This document shows positions 1 to 6,035 of a stretch of DNA of 15,586 bases, piece after piece (positions within the stretch are counted from its first letter, which is position 1; every line of letters begins with the position of its first letter). Source of the stretch: Deltaproteobacteria bacterium (lineage in GTDB: Bacteria; Desulfobacterota; DAOWNY01); assembly GCA_030642325.1 (NCBI GenBank), contig DAOWNY010000011.1:1-15586 (forward strand). The letters are read 5' to 3'. The notes beneath the pieces are model-generated. The model did not search any database and was not told the origin of the DNA. It was given only the letters and a program-made list of their open reading frames with translations. Made by a program: the position numbers and the translations under genes.

Positions 1-1143
1 ATCACAAGATACCACTAAAGCCTTATGGATATCAGTTAATCCGTGCCCTTCTTTCTTCCAGTCTCGGTAGGTATATGTTCCCAAGCTATAAGTACCCAAA
101 CAGAAGTATTTACTCCCCGGATCAATAATTTTCTCCTCCAGCCCTGCGGCAGCGGTTATAATCTTGAAAACCGATCCGGGAGGATACTGACCTTGAATTG
201 CCTTGTTTTCCAAAGGACGAAAAGGATTATGCGTCATGATGTTCCACTGCTCTCTCGACATTCTATTGACAAAAAGGTTGGGATCGAAAGAGGGACGATT
301 CACCATGGCTAGAATAAACCCGTTTTGGGGGTTAATGGCTATTAATGCCCCAGCGTCAACCTTAAAAATTTCCTCGGCCAATCTTTGCAAATCCAGATCA
401 ATGGATAAAAAAATGTTTTTGCCGGGAGTTGGTTCAATTTCCCTTAAGACGTCCAGCTGTCTTCCCAAGCAATCCACTTCTACCTGACACCCCCCGTCCT
501 CCCCCCTTAGATAACTTTCAAGGGTTTCCTCCACACCATATTTTCCCACCAGATCACCCTGATGATAGCCTGAATATCTACTATCCTCCAGCTGTTTCCC
601 GGTAATTTCTCCCAGATACCCGAGGAGATGGCAGGCGAGATCGGAATGCAGATAATGCCTTCTGGGTTTAATATCAATAATTGTTCCCGGTAGATCCATT
701 CTGTTTACCTCGATCAGACTGACTTCTTCCCAGATCATGTCCTTTTTGATATTAACCGGATTAAAAGGCGGATGACCCTTGGAGCCTTGTATCTTTTCTT
801 CCAAGGCTGATGGTTCCATATTCAGTAAATCATGCAATCTGTTCTTAAGCCCTTCCCAATCGGAAATGTCTTCGGGGACAATCGACAAACTAAAAGCAGG
901 GCGGTTATCCACGAGCACTCTTCCTGTCCGGTCAAAAATTTTTCCCCGGGGGGCGGGGATTTTAACCAGTCTAATCCGGTTATTTTCGGATAAATCCCTG
1001 AACCTATCTCCCATGGCAATTTGTAAATACCAAAGCCTGAAAAAGAGTACGGCAACAAAGATGCCCCCGAAAATAATAAAAGTTGGGATTCTCTTTTTTA
1101 ACTCCGGGCACCCGTCTCTTTGCAAATTAATGTTTATTTTCAT
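1..1143 (-). CDS. mrdA: Penicillin-binding protein 2 (peptidoglycan transpeptidase), C-terminus cut by window edge
   Basis: Class B PBP that crosslinks peptidoglycan during lateral wall elongation, working with MreBCD and RodA at the inner membrane. I translated the minus strand from ATG at 1143: the frame stays open for 381 residues to base 1. One membrane segment lies at about residues 21-40, followed by the PBP dimerisation segment (PAPRGKIFDRTGRVLVDN, 63-80) and a GKYGVEETLE block (200-209). The catalytic SxxK motif is SVFK (324-327), with Ser324 as the expected nucleophile. The last three residues, S-C-D, sit where PBP2 proteins carry their SxN-type motif; the KTG motif lies outside the window. 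No convincing Shine-Dalgarno precedes the ATG, but the membrane anchor needs this start. It follows mreD by 304 bp on the same strand. PBP2 is preferred over FtsI because of the mre neighbours. Confidence 0.93.
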   Translation of the reverse strand, partial: MKININLQRDGCPELKKRIPTFIIFGGIFVAVLFFRLWYLQIAMGDRFRDLSENNRIRLVKIPAPRGKIFDRTGRVLVDNRPAFSLSIVPEDISDWEGLKNRLHDLLNMEPSALEEKIQGSKGHPPFNPVNIKKDMIWEEVSLIEVNRMDLPGTIIDIKPRRHYLHSDLACHLLGYLGEITGKQLEDSRYSGYHQGDLVGKYGVEETLESYLRGEDGGCQVEVDCLGRQLDVLREIEPTPGKNIFLSIDLDLQRLAEEIFKVDAGALIAINPQNGFILAMVNRPSFDPNLFVNRMSREQWNIMTHNPFRPLENKAIQGQYPPGSVFKIITAAAGLEEKIIDPGSKYFCLGTYSLGTYTYRDWKKEGHGLTDIHKALVVSCD

Positions 1144-1447
1144 GTAATTTTCACTGGGTACAAATAATCAGAAATCTCTAAAAATTTTCCCTGTTGCATC
1201 ATACCGGATTTTCAATCCCGGATTCTTCCCCTTACAAAAACTTCGGCAAATTATAAGCTGGAGACGTGTTCCCCATCAAAAAATAGACTACTTTTCTAAC
1301 TTGATGTATAGGAAATCCCATTTTAAAATCAATTATACCAATTAGTTTCCTGACTTTGTGTGCTAACCACGCACAGCCACTGCGCTAATGAGTCGAACTG
1401 CCTAAAACGGTTTAATAGCTAATACCAGGCAGCGCACCCAAAGGGCG
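1144..1447. other. mreD-mrdA spacer, no gene seen
   Basis: 304 bp without a credible reading frame. It holds the palindrome at 1431-1449 (listed separately). Further along the minus strand lie complementary blocks TGCGCT/AGCGCA and CTGCCT/AGGCAG (between about 1380 and 1437) that could form a longer bulged stem. No clear promoter was recognised, so mrdA is probably read from upstream in the cluster. Confidence 0.5.
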
Positions 1448-1449
1448 CT
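1431..1449 (-). repeat. Palindrome overlapping the mreD stop codon
   Basis: On the minus strand AGCGC-CC is followed by loop TTT, then GG-(GT bulge)-GCGCT, giving a compact GC-rich hairpin that begins inside the mreD stop codon. No U-run follows, so it looks more like an RNA stability or processing element than an intrinsic terminator. That role is inference. Confidence 0.45.
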
Positions 1450-1954
1450 AATTTGATTCCCCGGCAAATTTTTTTTCGGCAATGTCGATTTTTTTGAATA
1501 ACATTAAAATCAAGGGACTAAAAATCGCATTAAATAATGCTACGCTTACAAGATAGCTAAAAAATTTCGGGTAGAGTTCAAAAACGGGTTGATCAATCAT
1601 TAATACCAAAAACATAACTATTCCTCCCAGGAAAGATAACAAAAAAACTGTCCCCATACGAAAAAGGAGTTCTTTTGTGTAAAATCTATTTCTGATCATC
1701 CTGGTTAAGAAAAAAATTGTAGTCAAAACAAGGGTATAAAGCCCGGCAAACCCCCCGGAAAATAAGTCGGTCATATATCCCAGGAGAAATGAAATAAGGC
1801 TGCCCCGGAGGAGAGTTCTGGTAAATCCCAAATAAATGACGATAACGGTTACCGGTTCAACCCTCAGCAATTCTTCGGGAAAAAAACGAAAAAGAGTGGA
1901 TCGAAAAACCAAGAAAGCCCAGCCTACCGCTAAAAAAATCAGGAAATCTCTCAC
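1448..1954 (-). CDS. mreD: Rod shape-determining membrane protein MreD
   Basis: Integral membrane partner of MreC and the elongasome. The product is 168 residues, the usual MreD size, and almost entirely hydrophobic, with about five likely membrane helices (roughly 3-20, 35-60, 70-88, 98-120 and 130-155) and a charged tail ending KKIDIAEKKFAGESN. The start is GTG at 1954, preceded by TAAGG about ten bases upstream on the minus strand. No upstream ATG in this frame was found. Identification rests on length, topology and position between mreC and mrdA, because MreD sequences are poorly conserved. It is separated from mreC by 201 bp, whereas mre genes elsewhere are usually nearly contiguous. Confidence 0.88.
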   Translation of the reverse strand: MRDFLIFLAVGWAFLVFRSTLFRFFPEELLRVEPVTVIVIYLGFTRTLLRGSLISFLLGYMTDLFSGGFAGLYTLVLTTIFFLTRMIRNRFYTKELLFRMGTVFLLSFLGGIVMFLVLMIDQPVFELYPKFFSYLVSVALFNAIFSPLILMLFKKIDIAEKKFAGESN

Positions 1955-1989
1955 TTAATATTACCTTATAATAAAAACTGTACCTATAT

Positions 1990-2006
1990 GTTCACAGTTA
2001 ACAGTT
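1990..2006 (-). repeat. 17-bp word shared with the repeat tail at 4997-5013
   Basis: The reverse complement reads AACTGTTAACTGTGAAC and is identical to 4997-5013. The same vocabulary (AACTGT, TTAACTG, GTGAAC) ends the longer repeats at 3391-3590 and 8144-8330, so this is probably a fragment of that family in inverted orientation in the mreC-mreD spacer. Confidence 0.5.
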
Positions 2007-2036
2007 CAATGCCGTCAACTTAAGGCTTTTTCATAT

Positions 2037-2062
2037 CTCATTCCCGTGAAAACGGGAATCCG
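2037..2062. repeat. REP-like palindrome (ATTCCCG...CGGGAAT)
   Basis: A perfect 7-bp stem ATTCCCG (2040-2046) / CGGGAAT (2053-2059) with loop TGAAAA, flanked by TC and CC. It closely resembles the abundant CATTCCCGCGAAAGCGGGAATCC type of extragenic palindrome found in many proteobacterial genomes. It lies in the mreC-mreD spacer. Confidence 0.6.
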
Positions 2063-2074
2063 GAAGGGTTGTTG

Positions 2075-2101
2075 AAATAAAGGGGCTACCCCTGCTTATT
2101 T
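2075..2101 (-). repeat. Second hairpin in the mreC-mreD spacer
   Basis: AAATAA (2075-2080), GGGG (2082-2085), loop CTA, CCCC (2089-2092), TTATTT (2096-2101): a two-part stem with a small internal loop. On the minus strand the GC core is followed by CTTTATTT, weakly terminator-like. It could attenuate read-through from mreC to mreD or protect the transcript; the sequence does not decide. Confidence 0.4.
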
Positions 2102-2155
2102 TGATGTTACCGTCGCAGGGTTAATCGTAAAAACTTGAACATGCAATAATTAAAA

Positions 2156-2983
2156 TTAAGACTCAGGGGCTTTATCTTGAGTGAAAGGCGGGAGTGTCAA
2201 AACGATAAAAACTTCTTCAAGTGTCGCAAAACTTGCCCCGGGCGCTACCTCCACATATTGGAAAAGACCGGATTTTTTCTTTTCTACTCGAACAATCTCG
2301 CCCACCAATAGCCCCTGGGGAAACACTCCACCCAAACCCGACGAAATAATTTTATCCCCCGGTTCAATCCGGGATAACAGGGCTATATATTTTAACTGAC
2401 AAAACTTCTTCCCTCTCCCCTGTAGAATGCCCTTGGCTCTGCTTTTTTGAACCCTGACATCTATGGCACTTCTGGGATCAGTAATCAACAAAACTCGGGA
2501 GGTGTTTTTCGATGTTTCAACAACCTGCCCCACTATACCCTCATGGACAACAACCGGCATCCTCCTTTGAGCCCCATCAAGACTACCCTTATCAATTAAA
2601 ATTGTTTTAAACCAGGCAGAGGTATCTTCGGCAATCACTCTGGCTAAAACCATGGGAGCGGGGGTTTGATGCTTAAAACCGAGGAGGCTTCTCAATCTTC
2701 TATTTTCCAACCGTGTCTCGATTAAATTACTTCTCTCCGATTCCAGTTCTTTTATTTGTTCGATTAGCGCTTGGTTTTCTTTTCTTAAATTAACTAGAAA
2801 AATGTAATTATTCCAAAAATTTTTTCCCTGGTTGATTGAAAAAGTAATAACGCATTGAAAGGGAGAAGTGATTTGCAAACATTGTTCTTCCAGCAAATTT
2901 ACCTTATTGGAAATAATTCCCATCGCCATCAACAAAAAAGCAGCCAAGATTATTATACCTAACCGCCTTTTAAAAAATACCAT
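2156..2983 (-). CDS. mreC: Rod shape-determining protein MreC
   Basis: Periplasmic scaffold that links MreB/MreD to PBP2 during elongation. The 275 residues show the MreC plan: basic N-terminus, one membrane anchor (about 8-25), a coiled coil (about 62-100, rich in KENQALIEQIKELESER-type heptads), then the beta-domain pair. Typical MreC blocks are visible: RVIAEDTSAWFKTILIDKGS, VVVHEGIVGQVVE, LLITDPRSAIDVRV and GDKIISSGLGGVFPQGL. The ATG at 2983 follows AGAGG with a good 8-nt spacing on the minus strand. It sits 665 bp downstream of mreB, an unusually long gap. The C-terminus is short and acidic-basic without extra domains. Confidence 0.95.
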   Translation of the reverse strand: MVFFKRRLGIIILAAFLLMAMGIISNKVNLLEEQCLQITSPFQCVITFSINQGKNFWNNYIFLVNLRKENQALIEQIKELESERSNLIETRLENRRLRSLLGFKHQTPAPMVLARVIAEDTSAWFKTILIDKGSLDGAQRRMPVVVHEGIVGQVVETSKNTSRVLLITDPRSAIDVRVQKSRAKGILQGRGKKFCQLKYIALLSRIEPGDKIISSGLGGVFPQGLLVGEIVRVEKKKSGLFQYVEVAPGASFATLEEVFIVLTLPPFTQDKAPES

Positions 2984-3160
2984 TTCAATGCCTCTGGGAA
3001 TCCGCGAACTGAACTTAACATCCTTCAGACGGGCTCATTTGACAGAGTTAACATGATTTCTTGTAACTACTCGGCCCCTTAAGTAATTACGATTTCCTTA
3101 TTGTATCCTGATCATCCTGAAAATCTTTAAAAAATGGAATTCCCATGCAATCAAGATAGC

Positions 3161-3193
3161 GTAATCCGGTTTTTACCCATATCACCCGATTAC
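3161..3193. repeat. Inverted repeat GTAATC...GATTAC
   Basis: GTAATC (3161-3166) pairs perfectly with GATTAC (3188-3193). Beyond one C/C mismatch the stem continues for three more pairs (GGT/ACC), closing a loop of about 13 nt. Confidence 0.4.
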
Positions 3194-3239
3194 CTCACTT
3201 GTAAATTAATCGTTATCTCTAAATAACAACAAAGTAACC

Positions 3240-3269
3240 GGCCGGGGGATAGAAATCTTTTTCCCGGCC
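3240..3269. repeat. GC-rich 7-bp palindrome GGCCGGG...CCCGGCC
   Basis: A perfect all-GC stem GGCCGGG (3240-3246) / CCCGGCC (3263-3269) around a 16-nt loop, followed by a C7 run. No U-tract lies on either side, so it is not a standard intrinsic terminator. It lies about 257 nt upstream of the mreC start on the transcribed (minus) strand. Confidence 0.5.
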
Positions 3270-3390
3270 CCCCCTCAATTGTGGACAAATTACGCATAAA
3301 AATATATATCGTTATATGCAGTATATGCAGTTTGGAAAAGATTTTAAAGAAAGGGTTTTATTTTGAATTTAAATAACCGTTCAGGGTTAT

Positions 3391-3590
3391 CAGTTCGCGA
3401 TTCACGGTTGTTTCAATGAAATGGATTTTATAACGATGTAGGCATGCTTGATGTCGCTTCCGAGCCGGGCATTAGTGCCCGCAAATTCTTTTAAATTGTT
3501 CAAGGCTTCTAAACCTTCAAAAAAAACTCATACTTACATCTTAGCCACAGGTTTTACCAACCGTTAGCTGCGAACTGTAAACGGATGCTA
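3391..3590 (+). repeat. Dispersed intergenic repeat, copy 1
   Basis: The left core 3411-3452 (starts TTTCAATGAAATGGATTTTA) matches 15443-15484 at 40 of 42 positions and 8158-8199 at 38 of 42. The right block 3522-3542 matches 8262-8282 at 20 of 21. A small hairpin GGGC-attagt-GCCC lies between them (3467-3480). Ends carry AACTGT / TTCACGG words in both orientations. It has no coding capacity. The orientation given is that of the shared core. Confidence 0.75.
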
Positions 3591-3648
3591 ATAACTGTCA
3601 ACCGTCAACGATTACAAAATTAATTTGTTCACAAATGATTGCCTGGTG

Positions 3649-4683
3649 CTAGGCCTTGCAGCCAATATTTCTTAAAAGATCGATGTCGTCCAGGGCCATG
3701 CCGGTTCCCAGCGCCACGGCAGAGATGGGGTCGTCGGGGACAATAATGGGAAGCCCCGTCTGTTCTCGTAAAAGGATATCCAGATTCTTAAGAAGAGCGC
3801 CTCCCCCCGCCAAAACAATTCCCTTGTCAACGATATCTGCTGCTAATTCGGGAGGTATTTGCTCCAGAGCAGTCTTTACAGCATCCACAATTGTCTTAAC
3901 CGTATCGGAAATTGCATTTCTTATTTCTTCCGAACTGATAGTTAAAATTTTGGGAACTCCTTCGATCAAATCCCTTCCCTTAACATCTATCGTCTTTTCT
4001 ACTTCTTCAGGATAAGCGGTACCTATCATTATTTTAATCAACTCTGCTGTCCTCTCGCCTATGAGGAGACTATATTCCTTTTTTATATATTGTAAAATGG
4101 CCTCGTCTATCTTATTTCCAGCAATTCTGACCGAGTTGCTGTAAACAATTCCCGCAAGGGAAATGATCGCCACTTCAGTTGTCCCCCCCCCGATGTCCAC
4201 AATCATATTGCAGACCGGTTCGGTAACGGGAAGTCCCGAGCCAATCGCCGCAGCCATCGGCTCCTCCATTATGTATATCTCCCGGGCACCAGCTGATTCA
4301 GCCGATTCCTGCACCGCTCTCCTCTCAACCGGGGTAATCCCCGAGGGAACACTGATGATAATTCGGGGTCTGACCAATGTCCTGCGGTTATGGACCTTGG
4401 CAATAAAATACCTGAGCATTTCCCGCACCACTTCGAAGTCGGCAATCACTCCATCCCGCATGGGCCTGATGGCTTGAATAGAGCCTGGAGTTTTTCCCAG
4501 CATATTTTTGGCATCACTGCCCACCGCAACTACTTTTGCAATACCCCTTGCATCCTTCTTAACTGCAACAACCGACGGTTCGCATAATACGATCCCTTTG
4601 CCCCGCATATATACCAAGGTGGTTGCGGTCCCCAAATCAATGGCCAGGTCATTGGAAAATAGACCCCATAACCGATTAAACAT
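3649..4683 (-). CDS. mreB: Rod shape-determining actin homologue MreB
   Basis: Membrane-bound ATP-dependent filament protein that positions the elongation machinery. The 344 residues match the normal MreB length. In order: amphipathic N-terminal helix MFNRLWGLFS (1-10) for membrane binding; phosphate-1 loop AIDLGTATTLVY (14-25); a SVPSGITPVERRA block (111-123) leading to IMEEPMAAAIGSG (138-150); phosphate-2 loop DIGGGTTEV (163-171); adenosine motif LAGGGALL (291-298). The ATG at 4683 is preceded by a strong GGGAGAAG. The GGG of the phosphate-2 loop is encoded by an uninterrupted G9 tract (4183-4191). First gene of the minus-strand shape cluster; its promoter should lie in the 4684-6035 region. 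Confidence 0.98.
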   Translation of the reverse strand: MFNRLWGLFSNDLAIDLGTATTLVYMRGKGIVLCEPSVVAVKKDARGIAKVVAVGSDAKNMLGKTPGSIQAIRPMRDGVIADFEVVREMLRYFIAKVHNRRTLVRPRIIISVPSGITPVERRAVQESAESAGAREIYIMEEPMAAAIGSGLPVTEPVCNMIVDIGGGTTEVAIISLAGIVYSNSVRIAGNKIDEAILQYIKKEYSLLIGERTAELIKIMIGTAYPEEVEKTIDVKGRDLIEGVPKILTISSEEIRNAISDTVKTIVDAVKTALEQIPPELAADIVDKGIVLAGGGALLKNLDILLREQTGLPIIVPDDPISAVALGTGMALDDIDLLRNIGCKA

Positions 4684-4980
4684 TACTACTTCTCCCTTTA
4701 ACTATTGATAAATATTGTCCAAATAAAATACGGATATCAGCTTTTCTCGTAATCTATAAATATCTTTAACAATCGGCCCTTGGTGACAAGGCAATTTCCC
4801 ATGTTAAAAAATTTGAAGCATTTTGATATTGCTTTTAAACTCCCGTATGAATTCTTTTTGCATCTATATCAAAAAATATCCCGACCTGTCATGAAATATA
4901 TACCTGTGTTCTCAATTAAACGGCTAAAGACTTAGCGACATGAAACGCTGGAAATCCGGAATACTATTTATTTCACTTTA

Positions 4981-5035
4981 GACTCAAGTCTCTACCAACT
5001 GTTAACTGTGAACCGTAAACTGCAAACGGATACGA
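4981..5035 (+). repeat. Dispersed repeat fragment (right end only)
   Basis: Resembles the tails of repeat copies 1 and 2: CTACCAACTGTTAACTG, then GTGAACCGTAAAC, then AAACGGATACGA, comparable to 3556-3586 and 8293-8322. It includes the 17-bp word at 4997-5013 that recurs inverted at 1990-2006. The 42-bp left core is absent. Confidence 0.5.
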
Positions 5036-5809
5036 AAAAACATTCCTGTTATCCTGCAAGTTCTGATATAAAGACCCATGTCCTGAAAAAATTCATCAGC
5101 TTATTCAGATTTTACAAATAACCCCTTTCAATATGCGGATTAAATTGCCTTTTCCCGTCACTCATAGATAAAAAACCTATGACAAAAAACAACAGGAAAA
5201 ATCCGAATATACGGCTTTACCGGTATATTTTTAATAATCACCAAAGGATACTTACAGACAAGGCCAGCCATCAAGTAAATAGCTGCATTTAAGGTGTTTT
5301 CCTGATAAGTTGGATGTTAAACAATTGATCATGATTGGATAGATAAATTATTTTGCTCATTCATCACCGCTCCCCCAAATTTCCCGGATAAGCATATGAG
5401 AACACGATGAAAAAAAATAAGCAGTTATTAATCTTTTTAATTCATATTTTAGGGAGCATCCTTCCTGGAAACAAAATTATTGTTGCCTGTTTTATCCATC
5501 CGGTAAAACCGGGCGAAAGCAAAAACAAATTCCGGTGACCGCCCGTAAACTTGCAAACGAAAGACCGATAAGGATCTTTGCTCTTTTCACATGGAATCAA
5601 CGAAGAAATTTAAATGGGTTGCAAGTGCGGATAGAAACATTTAATGAGGTAAAATCAAAGAACTTAAATACCGCTCAACCCCGGAAGGATAATTCTTCAT
5701 AATTGCCAAGGAGTCTATCTTATGCCCCTATGGTGTTAAATATTATACTACCAAAGGTCATATAATTTATCAAGAAAATTATATTATATGAATTCCGGCT
5801 CCCTTCGTT

Positions 5810-5932
5810 TAAATTTACGTTGCTTTTTTATGGTTGATAAACTAATATTGGTTCAATAAACGACTTTTTTGATTTATTCTCCCCATGAATACATGTCATA
5901 TGTGTCAAGCTTGAAAAATCAACGTAAATTTA
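5810..5932. repeat. 123-bp element bounded by 21-bp imperfect terminal inverted repeats
   Basis: The left arm 5810-5830 (TAAATTTACGTTGCTTTTTT plus A) equals the reverse complement of the right arm 5912-5932 at 19 of 21 positions, including a perfect 13-bp outer block. The interior is AT-rich and contains the near-direct repeat TGGTTgaTAAAC / TGGTTcaaTAAAC (5831-5860). No target-site duplication is obvious. It ends about 100 bp before the ppiD-like start. It could be a MITE-like remnant or a regulatory or structured leader segment. Confidence 0.5.
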
Positions 5933-5993
5933 TTAAATAAGTTTTCAATCACCGTAACAATTGATGGTAATTTTATTAATATTCTTTTAATTC

Positions 5994-6020
5994 AAGGTGG
6001 GCATTTTACCCCCCCGCCTT
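5994..6020 (+). promoter_or_regulatory. Hairpin abutting the ppiD-like ribosome binding site
   Basis: AAGGTGGG (5994-6001) pairs over eight positions with CCCGCCTT (6013-6020), including one T-G wobble, around an 11-nt loop. The Shine-Dalgarno TAAGGAG starts at the next base (6021). A stem this close to the SD may modulate translation; there is no U-run for termination. Confidence 0.4.
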
Positions 6021-6035
6021 TAAGGAGAAAAACAG

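Larger units (their letters stand above)
2984..3648. other. mreB-mreC spacer with hairpins and a dispersed repeat, no gene
   Basis: 665 bp without a credible gene on either strand; a 62-codon frame near 2868-3056 merely overlaps mreC antisense. Contents: hairpin 3161-3193, GC-rich hairpin 3240-3269, a tandem 9-bp pair TATATGCAG at 3313-3330, and repeat copy 1 at 3391-3590. If mreB and mreC are cotranscribed this is a long structured intercistronic region; otherwise mreC has its own promoter here, which I could not pinpoint. Confidence 0.6.
4684..6035. other. Divergent mreB / ppiD-like intergenic region, 1.35 kb, no convincing gene
   Basis: No reading frame here resembles a known protein. It must hold the promoters for mreB (minus) and the ppiD-like gene (plus), but no hexamer pair is clear enough to annotate. 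Recognisable contents: hairpin CCTTG-GTGA-CAAGG (4778-4791); repeat fragment 4981-5035; stem CGGGCG/CGCCCG near 5512-5547; stem AAAGA/TCTTT near 5562-5582; a 21-bp inverted repeat pair 5810-5932; and the leader hairpin 5994-6020. The length is unusual for such a conserved locus. Confidence 0.6.

Noticed and set aside
779..1147. 122-codon plus-strand frame antisense to mrdA
   Set aside because: It lies opposite the well-supported PBP2 coding sequence and shows no family pattern; the same applies to the plus-strand frames at 43-487 and 3656-4708 opposite mrdA and mreB.
3597..3640. Hairpin-like ATTTGT-GA-ACAAAT after the mreB stop as a terminator
   Set aside because: The loop would be only 2 nt and there is no GC stem, so it is unlikely to terminate transcription.
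5407..5538. 43-codon frame starting MKKNKQLLIFLIHILGSI, resembling a signal peptide
   Set aside because: No good ribosome binding site, only a hydrophobic start followed by unremarkable residues, and it lies in AT-rich gene-free DNA where such frames arise by chance.
5495..5590. Possible riboswitch-like fold (CCGG-TAAAA-CCGG, CGGGCG/CGCCCG, AAAGA/TCTTT stems)
   Set aside because: I compared it with c-di-GMP-I, cobalamin, SAH, fluoride and M-box consensus patterns from memory and found no core match. It may be a decayed extragenic palindrome; an Infernal/Rfam scan would decide.
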